Notes: generated from the letters alone by a model not told the origin. A stretch of DNA of 64,000 nucleotides from Streptomyces sioyaensis (GCF_004122735.1 NZ_SDIF01000010.1:1-64000); one strand, 5' to 3'. Counted from the first letter of the stretch, positions 7,536-18,984 are shown. A program made the numbers and translations.

Positions 7536-8168
7536 TCAGCCCAACAACTCCCGCACCACCGGTGCCAGTGCCCGGAAGGCCTTGCCGCGGTGGCTGATGG
7601 CGTTCTTCTCGTCGGGGGTCAGTTCGGCGCAGGTGCGGGTGTCGCCGAGGGGCTGGAGGATCGGGTCGTAGCCGAAGCCGCCGGTGCCGGTGGGGGTGTG
7701 GCGCAGGGTGCCGTCGAGGGTGCCCTCGACGACGCGCTGGGTGCCGTCGGGGAGGGCCAGGGCCGCGGCGCAGGCGAAGTGGGCGGTGCGGTGGTCGTCG
7801 GCGATGTCGGCGAGCTGGGCGAGGAGCAGATCGAGGTTGGCGCGGTCGTCGCCGTGCCGGCCGGCCCAGCGGGCGGAGAAGATGCCGGGGGCGCCGCCGA
7901 GGACGTCGACGCAGAGGCCGGAGTCGTCGGCGACGGCCGGGTGACCGGTGGCCTGGGCGAGGGCATGGGCCTTGAGCAGGGCGTTCTCGGCGAAGGTGAC
8001 GCCGGTTTCCTTGACGTCCGGGACGTCGGGGTAGGCGTCGGCGCCGACGAGTTCGACGCGGAGCTCGGCCGCGTCGAGGATGGCGCGGAGCTCGTTGATC
8101 TTGCCGGCGTTGCGGGTGGCGAGGATCAGGCGCTGGGGTGCGGGCTCAGGGCCGGTGTGAGGCTGCAT
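7536..8168 (-). CDS. rdgB: Non-canonical purine NTP pyrophosphatase (RdgB/HAM1)
   Basis: A 210-residue cytoplasmic house-cleaning enzyme that hydrolyses ITP, dITP and XTP to monophosphates. The family signatures are all present: ATRNAGKINEL near the N-terminus, TFAENALLKA, VADDSGLCVDVLGGAPG, the SARWAG turn, GGFGYDPI and the C-terminal ISHRGKA. Length fits the family. It lies in the common rph-rdgB arrangement on the same strand, with a tiny membrane-protein gene between the two. Confidence 0.95.
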   Translation of the reverse strand: MQPHTGPEPAPQRLILATRNAGKINELRAILDAAELRVELVGADAYPDVPDVKETGVTFAENALLKAHALAQATGHPAVADDSGLCVDVLGGAPGIFSARWAGRHGDDRANLDLLLAQLADIADDHRTAHFACAAALALPDGTQRVVEGTLDGTLRHTPTGTGGFGYDPILQPLGDTRTCAELTPDEKNAISHRGKAFRALAPVVRELLG

Positions 8169-8323
8169 GGGCAGTGATTATCCCGGTGTGCAGATCCCGG
8201 CCATGTGCCCGGCCCCGTCGGTGACCGGCCGGGTATCGGGGGCCTGGTGGCGGTCGAGGGCCCGGCGGGCGTCCGGTGTCCTTGTTCACACGGCCTCCGA
8301 GGTCAGGAGCGCGAACCGGCCGG

Positions 8324-8414
8324 GCCGCCAGGCCTCAGGCCGTCAGGCCTCACGCCGTCAGGCCTCACGCCGTCAGGCCTCAGGCTGCCAGGCCTCACGC
8401 CGTCACGCCGTCAG
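8324..8414. repeat. 15-bp tandem repeats (five plus two partial copies)
   Basis: Five consecutive units near GCCGTCAGGCCTCAC (8324-8338, 8339-8353, 8354-8368, 8369-8383, 8384-8398) followed by two truncated 8-base units. Each holds the palindrome AGGCCT. The array lies between the rdgB start and the 3' end of a small membrane-protein gene, whose stop codon falls in the last partial unit. There are no spacers, so it is not CRISPR. Confidence 0.85.
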
Positions 8415-8548
8415 ACGAGGCCGGTCTGGGTGAGCAGCATCGCGAGGACGAGGACGAGGGTCCAGCCGAGGAGGTGCTCCAGGAGCGGGGAGTCTCCCTG
8501 GGGCCCGCCGGTGCGGGCGCGGGGCGCGGTCGCGGCAGTTGTGGGCAT
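8411..8548 (-). CDS. Small single-span membrane protein
   Basis: A 45-residue reading frame, MPTTAATAPRA... with a polar N-terminus and one clear transmembrane helix at the C-terminal end (about residues 22-44, LLEHLLGWTLVLVLAMLLTQ). It sits between rph and rdgB on the same strand. Small membrane proteins at this position are present in other streptomycetes as far as I recall. The ribosome site is weak and the function unknown. Confidence 0.55.
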   Translation of the reverse strand: MPTTAATAPRARTGGPQGDSPLLEHLLGWTLVLVLAMLLTQTGLV

Positions 8549-8626
8549 GGGTCCACAGTGCCCGCGCCGGGGCGACTTTCCCAGAGAGGGAGCTCCCGTG
8601 AGAAAAGGGTCACAGGGGAAGCGGGT

Positions 8627-8664
8627 CGCAGGGGGCGGGTGCGGGCCCTCCCCTCCCCCCTGCG
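8627..8664 (-). terminator. Hairpin downstream of rph
   Basis: CGCAGGGGG pairs with CCCCCTGCG (8627-8635 with 8656-8664) eight bases after the rph stop. There is no U tract, as is common in streptomycetes. Confidence 0.6.
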
Positions 8665-8672
8665 GCCGTGCT

Positions 8673-9404
<732 letters not shown>

Positions 9405-9503
9405 GGCGTAGACCCTATCGGCAACGCGAGGGCCCCACTCCGGGCGGTGGATCCGTCCGGTGCGGGGCCTTCGGGGGAGGCGCGCTGAGCGGGGCTCAGG
9501 TCC

Positions 9504-9737
9504 TCACATCAGGTCTTCGATCTCGGCGGCGATGGGGTCGGCGTCGGTGCCGATGACGACCTGGATCGCGGTGCCCATCTTGACGACGCCGTGGGCGCCC
9601 GCGGCCTTGAGGGCGGCCTCGTCGACGAGGGAGGGGTCGACGACCTCGGTGCGGAGGCGGGTGATGCAGCCCTCGACCTCTTCGATGTTGTCGAGTCCGC
9701 CGAGCCCGGCGACGATCTTCTCAGCCTTGCTGGCCAT
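9504..9737 (-). CDS. nagF: GlcNAc PTS enzyme IIB (NagF-like)
   Basis: A 77-residue stand-alone EIIB domain of the glucose/GlcNAc PTS superfamily. The phosphorylated Cys24 lies in EEVEGCITRLRTEV, the family's signature. It takes phosphate from EIIA-Crr and passes it to sugar bound by the separate EIIC proteins next door, which lack their own EIIB domain. The ATG at 9735-9737 follows AGGAG. It is divergent from nagE1 and shares a DasR-like operator in the intergenic region. In-frame codons further upstream are not coding in character. Confidence 0.9.
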   Translation of the reverse strand: MASKAEKIVAGLGGLDNIEEVEGCITRLRTEVVDPSLVDEAALKAAGAHGVVKMGTAIQVVIGTDADPIAAEIEDLM

Positions 9738-9903
9738 GTCCACTCCTGCTTGTCTCGGCCGCCGACGGTTCCGCCGGGCGGTTTCACACCGTAACGCACG
9801 TTCGGCCCAACTATGTGGGCGTTTGTCCGCTGTGTAACGAAGGATGGCGATCACCGGAGTGCGCACCGGACAGCCCGGACGGACCTGCCGGAACGCACCC
9901 ACA

Positions 9904-9919
9904 AGTGGTCTACACCACC
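9904..9919 (+). promoter_or_regulatory. DasR operator (dre) between nagF and nagE1
   Basis: AGTGGTCTACACCACC matches 14 of 16 positions of the dre consensus AGTGGTCTAGACCACT bound by the GntR-type GlcNAc regulator DasR. It lies 57 bases before the nagE1 start in the divergent region shared with nagF. Confidence 0.85.
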
Positions 9920-9975
9920 AGTATGCGGCAAGCACCAGGGCGGTTGTCGACGGGCCGACTGCCGGGAGGACACCG

Positions 9976-11289
9976 ATGAGTTCGAACGCAGCGGCGGCGG
10001 CACCGAAGAGGAACTGGGGAGCGCACCTCTTCCAGGGGCTGCAGAAGATGGGGCGCAGTCTGCAGTTGCCGATTGCCGTACTGCCCGCTGCGGGCATTCT
10101 CAACCGTCTCGGACAGCCGGATGTGTTCGGCGCGGACGGGCTGGGCTGGGACGCGGTCGGCAAGGTCTTCGCGGCCGCGGGCGGCGCCCTGCTGGATTCG
10201 GGGCTCGGGCTGCCGCTGCTGTTCTGCATCGGTGTGGCCATCGGTATGGCCAAGAAGTCGGACGGGTCGACGGCACTCGCGGCGGTGGCCGGATTCCTCG
10301 TCTACTTCTCGGTGCTGCACGCGTTCCCGGCGGGCTGCTCCGCGGGCCAGACGTACTCCCAGGCGGGCCTGTGGAGCGGGGTGTGCGTCGACAAGACCAA
10401 TACGGTGACGCAGGCCGCCTACCAGAACCCCGGGGTGTTCGGCGGCATCGTCATGGGGTTTCTGTCCGCCTGGCTCTGGCAGCGCTTCCACCGGGTGAAG
10501 CTGGTGGACTGGCTGGGGTTCTTCAACGGCCGCCGGCTGGTCCCGATCATCATGGCCTTCGTCGGGCTGGTCTTCGCGGTCCTGTGTCTGTTCGTCTGGC
10601 AGCCGATCGGTGCGGCGCTGACGAGCTTCAGCGAGTGGCTGTCGGCGCTGGGGTCGTGGGGCGCGGGGCTCTTCGGCGTCGCGAACCGTGCGCTGCTGGT
10701 GGTCGGCCTGCACCAGTTCCTGAACACCTTCGTCTGGTTCCAGTTCGGCAGCTTCACGAAGCCGGACGGCACGGTCGTGCACGGCGATATCAACCGGTTC
10801 CTGGCGGGTGACCCGACGGCGGGGCAGTTCACCACGGGGTTCTTCCCGATCATGATGTTCGCGCTGCCGGCCGCGGCGCTGGCGATCGCGCACTGCGCCA
10901 AGCCGCACCGCCGCAAGGAGATCGCCGGCATGATGCTGTCGGTCGGCCTGACCTCGTTCGTGACGGGCGTGACCGAGCCGATCGAGTACTCGTTCCTGTT
11001 CGTCGCGCCGGTGCTGTACGTGATCCATGCCGTGCTGACGGGTGTGTCGATGGCGGTGAGCTGGGGTCTGGGCGTGCACGACAGCTTCAGCTTCTCGGCG
11101 GGCCTGATCGACTACGTCATCAACTGGGGGCTGGCGACCAAGCCCTGGCTGATCATTCCCATCGGCCTGTGTTTCGCGCTGGTCTATTACGCCCTCTTCC
11201 GCTTCGTGATCACGAAGTTCAATCTGTCGACGCCCGGCCGGGAGCCGGATGAGGTGGGGGACGCGATGGAGCGGGAGAACGTGAAGTAG
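9976..11289 (+). CDS. nagE1: GlcNAc-specific PTS enzyme IIC
   Basis: A 437-residue membrane channel of the PTS Glc family without fused IIA or IIB domains. About ten transmembrane segments. Signatures include GRSLQLPIAVLPAAGIL, AKKSDGSTALAAVAGFLVY, FFNGRRLVPI, GLHQFLNTFVWFQFGSF and FVTGVTEPIEYSFLF. It transports and phosphorylates GlcNAc together with the stand-alone EIIB. ATG at 9976 follows GGGAGGA. It has a close paralogue immediately downstream; in S. coelicolor I recall that the second copy (nagE2) is the working transporter. Confidence 0.92.
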   Translation: MSSNAAAAAPKRNWGAHLFQGLQKMGRSLQLPIAVLPAAGILNRLGQPDVFGADGLGWDAVGKVFAAAGGALLDSGLGLPLLFCIGVAIGMAKKSDGSTALAAVAGFLVYFSVLHAFPAGCSAGQTYSQAGLWSGVCVDKTNTVTQAAYQNPGVFGGIVMGFLSAWLWQRFHRVKLVDWLGFFNGRRLVPIIMAFVGLVFAVLCLFVWQPIGAALTSFSEWLSALGSWGAGLFGVANRALLVVGLHQFLNTFVWFQFGSFTKPDGTVVHGDINRFLAGDPTAGQFTTGFFPIMMFALPAAALAIAHCAKPHRRKEIAGMMLSVGLTSFVTGVTEPIEYSFLFVAPVLYVIHAVLTGVSMAVSWGLGVHDSFSFSAGLIDYVINWGLATKPWLIIPIGLCFALVYYALFRFVITKFNLSTPGREPDEVGDAMERENVK

Positions 11290-11600
11290 GGGCCGGCCGG
11301 GGTCACCCGGGGAGGCGAGCGAAGAGCACGTAAGGGCCAGGAACCCCATCCGGTCGTCAACTTTCCTGGAAGCGGCGGGAGTTGCGCGGGTGCGCCCCCG
11401 GCTGCCCGGCCCGTCCCGACGTACCGAACGGCCCGAACGAGCCCGAACGGCCCGGAGCCGGTACCGCTGCCCCGTCCCGTCCTGGTGCGTCACAGTGCGG
11501 CGGACGCCGCTGCCGTCACCCGCAGCCCGCCGACACCCCGGCCGTTACCGGTATTGCGGGCGCTTCACGGGGATTCCGTTGCGGCGAACCACCGTGTAAG

Positions 11601-11616
11601 AATGGTCTAAACCACT
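11601..11616 (+). promoter_or_regulatory. DasR operator (dre) upstream of nagE2, distal
   Basis: AATGGTCTAAACCACT matches 14 of 16 positions of the dre consensus. It lies 65 bases before nagE2 and is followed at once by a second, weaker site. Confidence 0.85.
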
Positions 11617-11617
11617 G

Positions 11618-11633
11618 ACCGGTATAGACCAGG
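11618..11633 (+). promoter_or_regulatory. DasR operator (dre) upstream of nagE2, proximal
   Basis: ACCGGTATAGACCAGG matches 13 of 16 positions of the ACTGGTCTAGACCAGT form of dre. One base separates it from the distal site. Confidence 0.65.
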
Positions 11634-11680
11634 AGACCAGTGGCCCCCCACCGAGTCCCCGCCTCACCAGGAGGAATCCG

Positions 11681-12952
<1,272 letters not shown>

Positions 12953-12978
12953 CCCCGGCAGTTCCACAGCGCAACGGT

Positions 12979-13016
12979 GAGGGCCCCCGGAGACCGTACG
13001 GTTTCCGGGGGCCCTC
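12979..13016 (+). terminator. Hairpin terminator of nagE2
   Basis: GAGGGCCCCCGGA pairs with TCCGGGGGCCCTC, a perfect 13-bp stem around a 12-base loop, 27 bases after the stop. No T run. Confidence 0.8.
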
Positions 13017-13020
13017 GCCG

Positions 13021-13124
13021 CGCTTCGTGGAATTCCCTGCGCTTCGTGTTGCCTGGTCGTCGAATTCCCGGCGTCGTGAAATGCGGCGACATCGTGAAAT
13101 GCCCGGCGTCGTGGAATTCCCGCG
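13021..13124. repeat. Six degenerate 17-bp repeats
   Basis: Head-to-tail copies close to TCGTGGAATTCCCGGCG (some read TCGTGAAATGCCCGGCG or lose the EcoRI-like core) fill the gap between the nagE2 terminator and the MBL-hydrolase gene. No spacers and no reading frame continue through all copies. Confidence 0.7.
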
Positions 13125-13140
13125 AGGGGCCCCGCCCGCT

Positions 13141-13893
13141 TCAGATCTCGTAGATCGCGCCGGCCTTGGCGACCTCGACCGGCCCGTCGTAGACCTTCTG
13201 GGCGTCGCGGATGCTGATGTCCGGGTCGGTCCACGGCGGGATGTGGGTCAGCACCAGCCGCCCCGCGCCGGCCCGCCGGGCGGCCTCGCCGGCCTCCCGC
13301 CCGTTGAGGTGCAGATCCGGGATGTCTTCCTTGCCGTAGGTGAAGGACGCCTCGCACAGGAAGAAGTCGGTGCCCGCGGCGAGGATCTCCAGCGCGTCGC
13401 AGGGTCCGGTGTCCCCGGAGTACGTCAGCGACCTGCCGCCGTGTTCGACCCGGACGCCGAAGGCCTCCACGGGGTGGCTGACCCGCTCCGTACGGATCGT
13501 GAACGGCCCGATGGTGAAGGTGCCCGGAGACAGGGTGCGGAAGTCGAAGACCTCGCTCATCGCGCCGTCGTACGGCAGATCGGCGTGCGCCACGGTCAGC
13601 CGGCGCTCGGTTCCGGCCGGGCCGTAGACCGGCATCGGCGCGCACCGTCCGCCGTCCGGACGGTAGTAGCGCACGACGAAATAGCCGCACAGGTCGATGC
13701 AGTGGTCGGCATGCAGGTGCGACAGGAGTACGGCATCCAGGTCATAGAGGCCGGTGTGGCGCTGCAGCTCACCCAGGGCGCCGTTGCCCATGTCGAGGAG
13801 CAGCCTGAAGCCGTCGGCCTCCAGGAGGTAGCTCGAACAGGCCGATTCCATCGAAGGGAACGACCCCGAGCATCCGACGACAGTGAGCTTCAT
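13141..13893 (-). CDS. MBL-fold metal-dependent hydrolase (RNase Z-like)
   Basis: A 250-residue metallo-beta-lactamase fold protein. It opens with KLTVVGCSGSFP, has the metal-binding HLHADH at residues 59-64 and further ligands in RVSHPVEAFG, YSGDTGPCD and LTHIPPWTD. The family includes RNase Z, phosphodiesterases and other hydrolases; the RNase Z exosite arm is not evident, so substrate is open. The same gene sits upstream of the rph-rdgB region in many actinomycetes. ATG start is clear; the preceding 460 bp hold no gene. Confidence 0.85.
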   Translation of the reverse strand: MKLTVVGCSGSFPSMESACSSYLLEADGFRLLLDMGNGALGELQRHTGLYDLDAVLLSHLHADHCIDLCGYFVVRYYRPDGGRCAPMPVYGPAGTERRLTVAHADLPYDGAMSEVFDFRTLSPGTFTIGPFTIRTERVSHPVEAFGVRVEHGGRSLTYSGDTGPCDALEILAAGTDFFLCEASFTYGKEDIPDLHLNGREAGEAARRAGAGRLVLTHIPPWTDPDISIRDAQKVYDGPVEVAKAGAIYEI

Positions 13894-14353
13894 ACGGGCG
13901 TGAACCTCCGTGGGCGGGGGCGGCGGTCAGGCGCCTCCCTTCGCTCTCGCGCGGTGGAGAGCTTGAGGAAGGATCCATGCGGGGCTTCCCGGCGGGCCCT
14001 GCCGGGTTTTGCCGGGTCCTTGGCAGTCTGTGCGGTGCCCACGAGCGTAAGGCGCAATGGGGGCTGTGGCTCCTCCAGCGGGGCGAGCTGTGGGCGGAAT
14101 CACCAGTCCGGGCTGACGCCCCGTACGCCCGTACGCAGTGGCCGCTGTCACTGCCCCGTCCACCGTCCGCCGTCCCCCGGCTACCGGCCACCGCGGGTGC
14201 CCGGGATCACCGGGGCACCTGGGGGCTCGCACGCGTTCCGGCACGCCCGGGATGTCGCCCGTCACCCGGCGTGCCGCGTCCCCGCTCCGCGGGCCTGTCC
14301 GACCCTGACCCGTCGGACAGGCCCAGGGGCCTCGTCGGACACGCCCAGGGGCC
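13894..14353. other. Intergenic region, 460 bp
   Basis: Lies between the MBL-hydrolase start and the cysM stop, both on the minus strand. It must contain the hydrolase promoter and holds the cysM terminator hairpin (14291-14324). Reading frames here overlap real genes antisense or have low-complexity Arg/Pro/Ser content, so none is called. Confidence 0.5.
14291..14324 (-). terminator. Hairpin downstream of cysM
   Basis: GGGCCTGTCCGAC pairs perfectly with GTCGGACAGGCCC around an 8-base loop, 30 bases past the cysM stop. No U tract. Confidence 0.75.
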
Positions 14354-15638
<1,285 letters not shown>

Positions 15639-15674
15639 GGAGTGCTCCAGTCGGAGTGCGGGGTGGGGGCTGTG

Positions 15675-15707
15675 CTCCCGGGTGCACGGCGTACGGCGTG
15701 CCGGGAG
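15675..15707 (-). promoter_or_regulatory. Hairpin between leader ORF and cysO (candidate attenuator)
   Basis: CTCCCGG pairs with CCGGGAG, enclosing GCAC/GTGC-type inner pairing (GCACGGCGTACGGCGTG). It lies 64 bases after the leader ORF stop and 36 bases before cysO, where a transcription attenuator would be expected. No U tract. Confidence 0.5.
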
Positions 15708-15770
15708 GGCGTCGGGTGACGCGGGAAGTGCGGGGTGCCGAGACGCGCGCCGCGCCCGGGGCAGGCCGGG

Positions 15771-15908
15771 TCAGGCGGCGGCGCAGCGCGGACAGATCGC
15801 GCTGGAAAGGCGGCACAGATCGACGTGCAGCCGTGCGGCTCCGCAGCCGAACGCGCCCAGCAGAGCAGATGCGGAGCGACGCGTGGCGAGCGGAGCGAGC
15901 AGCAGCAT
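15771..15908 (-). CDS. Cysteine-containing leader peptide upstream of cysO
   Basis: A 45-residue ORF starting at the ATG at 15906-15908, preceded by AGAGG. It carries the motif RLHVDLCRLSSAIC (residues 26-39), which I recognise from short putative leader peptides placed before sulfur-metabolism genes in streptomycetes. Cys occurs at residues 22, 32, 39 and 42. Ribosome stalling at Cys codons when Cys-tRNA is short could alter downstream folding and so expression of cysO-cysM. A longer form from the ATG at 15942-15944 (MVDPDVSEKRPG...) is possible. Confidence 0.7.
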   Translation of the reverse strand: MLLLAPLATRRSASALLGAFGCGAARLHVDLCRLSSAICPRCAAA

Positions 15909-16028
15909 GCCCGGCCTCTTTTCGCTCACGTCAGGGTCAACCATGCGGTCATCGTATCGATTCCCGGTCCGGGTATTGGAACCTCGTCCCATGATGCGGA
16001 CGATTGGTGTACGCCAGGTGGGACGCGC

Positions 16029-16454
16029 TCAGGCGTACGCCGCCACGACCTCGACCTCTTCCTCGGTCACCGTGCCGTCGACGATACGGAACGACCGGAA
16101 CTGGAACGGCCCGGCATCGTCGGTGTCAGCGGTGGATACCAGGACATAGTGGGCAGCCGGCTCGTTGGCGTAGGAGATGTCGGTGCGCGAGGGGTAGGCC
16201 TCGGTGGCGGTGTGCGAGTGGTAGATGATCACCGGCTCCTCGTCCCGGTCGTCCATCTCCCGGTAGAGCTTGAGCAGGTCGGCGGAGTCGAATTCGTAGA
16301 ACGTGGGCGAGCGGGCGGCGTTCAGCATCGGGATGAACCGCTCGGGGCGGCCGCTGCCGGCCGGGCCCGCGACCACGCCGCAGGCCTCGTCGGGGTGGTC
16401 CTGCCGGGAGTGCTCGACGATCTGGTCGTACAGGGCCTTGGTGAGGGTCAGCAT
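16029..16454 (-). CDS. mec: JAMM/M67 metallopeptidase Mec
   Basis: A 141-residue zinc peptidase of the JAMM (MPN+) family. The full motif is visible: Glu23, His79-Ser-His81, Ser89 and Asp92 (YHSHTATEAYPSRTD). In mycobacteria Mec+ cleaves cysteine from CysO-cysteine, completing the CysO route to cysteine. Here it lies upstream of the leader ORF, cysO and cysM on the same strand, 120 bases from the leader. It may also trim the unusual tail of CysO (inference). Confidence 0.9.
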   Translation of the reverse strand: MLTLTKALYDQIVEHSRQDHPDEACGVVAGPAGSGRPERFIPMLNAARSPTFYEFDSADLLKLYREMDDRDEEPVIIYHSHTATEAYPSRTDISYANEPAAHYVLVSTADTDDAGPFQFRSFRIVDGTVTEEEVEVVAAYA

Positions 16455-16520
16455 GGCGCCAAGGATAAGAGGAGCCCGCGGAGCCCTCGGCCGAGGGTGG
16501 CGGCGGGCGACGGACAGGCA

Positions 16521-16561
16521 GCGGGCCCGTACGTACCGAAGACTGGTACGTACGGGCCCGC
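16521..16561 (-). terminator. Strong hairpin terminator after the permease
   Basis: A perfect 17-bp stem (GCGGGCCCGTACGTACC with its complement) and 7-base loop GAAGACT. It ends the permease transcript on the minus strand and insulates mec. Confidence 0.85.
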
Positions 16562-16606
16562 ATGCTGGACCGACGGGGGTTTACCCGTTCCTTCCGGGGT
16601 GCTGCC

Positions 16607-18067
16607 TCAGCTCTTGGCGTCCTCGCCGGGGGCCTCCTGGGCCGCCGTGCCGGCCGCCAGGCCGGCGTCCCGCCGCTTGATGCAGAGGTAGCCGACGCCC
16701 AGGATCAGCGCCCAGAGGGGAGCCGCGTAGAGCGAGATCCGGGCGTCCGGGTCGGCGCCCATCATCACGATCACCATGGCGATGAAGGCCAGCGCGAAGA
16801 TCGAGGTGTACGGGCTGCCGGGGGCCTTGAACTCGGACTCCGGCAGCTCACCGCGGTTCGCCTTGGCGCGGTAGCGCAGCTGCGAGGCCAGGATGACGAT
16901 CCACGCCCACATACCGGAGATGGTGGCGAAGGAGACGACGTAGTTGAACGCGTCACCGGGCCACTGGTAGTTGATGTAGACGCCGAACAGCATCATCGCG
17001 ACCGAGACGCCGGTGCCCCAGGTGGGCAGGCCGTTCTTGCTGAGCTTGGTGAAGAACTTCGGGCCCTGGCCGTTGAGCGCGAGGTCGCGCAGCATGCGGC
17101 CGGTGGAGTACATACCGGAGTTGGCCGAGGAGAGCGCGGCGGTCAGCACGACGAAGTTGACGATGCCGGCACCGGCCGGCAGGCCGATCTGCTGGAAGGC
17201 GGCCACGAAGGGGCTGACGCCCGGCTTGAAGACCGTCCAGCTGACGACGGACAGGATGATGATCAGCGCACCGATGTAGAAGAGGCCGATCCGCCACGGC
17301 ACGGTGTTGATCGCCTTGGGCAGGACCTTCTTCGGGTCGGTCGCCTCGCCCGCGGTGACACCGACGAGCTCGACGGCGAGGAAGGCGAACATCACGATCT
17401 GCAGCGTCATCAGCGTGCCGCCGATGCCCTTGGGGAAGAAGCCGCCGTGGGACCACAGGTTGGTGAAGGACGCGGTGTCACCGGCGTTGGAGAAGCCGAG
17501 GGTGATCACGCCGAGGCCGATCAGGATCATGCCGACGATCGCGGTGACCTTGACCATCGAGAACCAGAATTCCAGCTCACCGAAGATCTTCACGGAGATC
17601 AGGTTGATACCGAAGAGCGCGACGGTGAAGACCAGCGCTGCGGCCCATTGCGGTATGCCCTTGTTCCAGTACTGCACGTACGTGGCCGCGGCGGTCACTT
17701 CGGTGATACCGGTGACGACCCAGAACAGCCAGTACGTCCAGCCGGTCACGAAGCCGACGAAGGGGCCGAGGAATTCCCGCGCGTACTCCGAGAAGGAGCC
17801 GGAGACGGGCCGGTACATGAGCAGTTCGCCCAGGGCCCGCATGATGAAGAAGATGACCAGACCGACGATGGCGTAGGCGAGGATGATGCTCGGCCCGGCC
17901 ATCGAGATCGCTTTACCGGCCCCGAGGAAGAGACCCGTGCCGATGGCGCCGCCGATGGCGATCATCTGGATCTGACGGTTTCCCAGTCCCCGCTGATAGC
18001 CCTCTTCGGGGGCCTGATCAGCTGCCTCGTTGCCGTCGTGCTGCTTGTCGACCTGCACAGAGGTCAT
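16607..18067 (-). CDS. Amino-acid permease (AAT/APC family)
   Basis: A 486-residue inner-membrane transporter with 12 predicted helices. The first helix IQMIAIGGAIGTGLFLGAG is the unwound substrate-binding segment of the APC family, and GRALGE-like ALGELLMYRPVSGSFSEYA is the AAT-subfamily signature. Relatives import GABA, D-serine/D-alanine or aromatic amino acids; specificity cannot be read here. ATG at 18065-18067 (MTSVQVDKQ) is chosen, with GAAAGG ten bases ahead; an ATG 21 bases upstream is an alternative. It is a single-gene unit with a strong terminator. Confidence 0.9.
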   Translation of the reverse strand: MTSVQVDKQHDGNEAADQAPEEGYQRGLGNRQIQMIAIGGAIGTGLFLGAGKAISMAGPSIILAYAIVGLVIFFIMRALGELLMYRPVSGSFSEYAREFLGPFVGFVTGWTYWLFWVVTGITEVTAAATYVQYWNKGIPQWAAALVFTVALFGINLISVKIFGELEFWFSMVKVTAIVGMILIGLGVITLGFSNAGDTASFTNLWSHGGFFPKGIGGTLMTLQIVMFAFLAVELVGVTAGEATDPKKVLPKAINTVPWRIGLFYIGALIIILSVVSWTVFKPGVSPFVAAFQQIGLPAGAGIVNFVVLTAALSSANSGMYSTGRMLRDLALNGQGPKFFTKLSKNGLPTWGTGVSVAMMLFGVYINYQWPGDAFNYVVSFATISGMWAWIVILASQLRYRAKANRGELPESEFKAPGSPYTSIFALAFIAMVIVMMGADPDARISLYAAPLWALILGVGYLCIKRRDAGLAAGTAAQEAPGEDAKS

Positions 18068-18387
18068 GTGTGGTGCGCCTTTCTCCATACCGACCCGGTC
18101 TGTCCGGATCGGGTCCCGATCCCCCCGGATGGAGTCCTGCACGCCGACGGTCGGCCGGCCGAGCGCTCCCGCAGCGACAGGGGTGGCGTCACTCACGGCA
18201 GGTCGTGAACATCTAACACGACGCCCAGAAGATCGCCTAGGGATGGCGTGAACCGCACCACGAGGAAAAGGGGACAAACCCAGCAAGTGACCGCAACTCG
18301 CCGGGTGGTGGTGATGCGATCGTTATGCGGATTTGAGCATCCGCTGAGCGAACAGTGCGTGAACTACCGGGGAGATATGCCCGGATT
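18068..18387. other. Intergenic region, 320 bp
   Basis: Between the permease start and the DUF2017 gene end. It should hold the permease promoter. It includes a relatively AT-rich stretch near 18240-18380. No gene or long hairpin is seen. Confidence 0.4.
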
Positions 18388-18984
18388 TCACCCCATCAGT
18401 GACTCGACCAGAGTCTCCTGGAGGCCGCCGAGCCAGAGGTAGGCCATCACCATCGGCTTGCGAGGATCACTGTCCGGCAGCCGCAGCAGCTCGCCGCCGT
18501 CCTCCTCATCGGTCACTTCAAGCCGCGTCCCGATGGCCAGCCTGAGGTCGTTGAGGGCCCCCAGCCACTGCCGGCACTCCTCGGGCTTCAGCCGCAGCTC
18601 GGCGCTGCCGCCGCCGGTCGGTGCCAGCGTGTCCAGCGCGCGGATCAGCGCGAGGGCGTCCTCGCGCTTGCGGGAGCGCAGGTCGTTCTCGGTGTAGCGG
18701 CGGAATTCGGCGGAGGCGGCGCGGACGTCGTCGTCGGGGACGAGGTCGGGGCCGCCGTAGGCGTCGGGGAAGAGCCGGGCCAGGACCGGGTCGGCGGGCG
18801 GTTCGCTGGGTCCGTCGTTGAAGATCGACGCCAGCAGGTCGTCACCCTCGCGCTCCCCGGTCTCCTCGCCCGGGCCGATCAGCTCCATCAGCTGGACGGC
18901 GAGGCTTCGCAGGATGGAGATCTCGACCTCGTCGAGGGGGACCGATGCACCGCCGTCGGGCAGCGGCTCGAAGTGCCCGGTCAT
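18388..18984 (-). CDS. DUF2017 protein
   Basis: A 198-residue cytoplasmic protein matching the actinobacterial DUF2017 family, which almost always follows clpS. It is acidic and helical with no membrane segment; conserved stretches include [17 protein letters not shown] near the N-terminus and [23 protein letters not shown] towards the end. Its ATG overlaps the clpS stop (ATGA, 18981-18984), so the two are translationally coupled. A role in Clp-dependent proteolysis is suggested by this context but not shown. Confidence 0.85.
   Translation of the reverse strand: MTGHFEPLPDGGASVPLDEVEISILRSLAVQLMELIGPGEETGEREGDDLLASIFNDGPSEPPADPVLARLFPDAYGGPDLVPDDDVRAASAEFRRYTENDLRSRKREDALALIRALDTLAPTGGGSAELRLKPEECRQWLGALNDLRLAIGTRLEVTDEEDGGELLRLPDSDPRKPMVMAYLWLGGLQETLVESLMG

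Larger units (their letters stand above)
11290..11680 (+). other. Intergenic region between the two EIIC genes, 391 bp
   Basis: Holds two DasR-like operators close to its 3' end (listed separately) and so a separate promoter for nagE2. The first 280 bases show no conserved reading frame and no long hairpin. Confidence 0.6.

Noticed and set aside
8324..8414. CRISPR-like array
   Set aside because: Repeats are 15 bp and contiguous with no spacers, and no cas genes are present.
8167..8433. Protein with RQAS repeats encoded by the 15-bp repeat array
   Set aside because: No ribosome site, no family, and the array is better explained as non-coding DNA next to a small antisense gene.
12979..13124. 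Integration site of a mobile element downstream of nagE2
   Set aside because: Repeats are present but no integrase, transposase or tRNA fragment is seen nearby.
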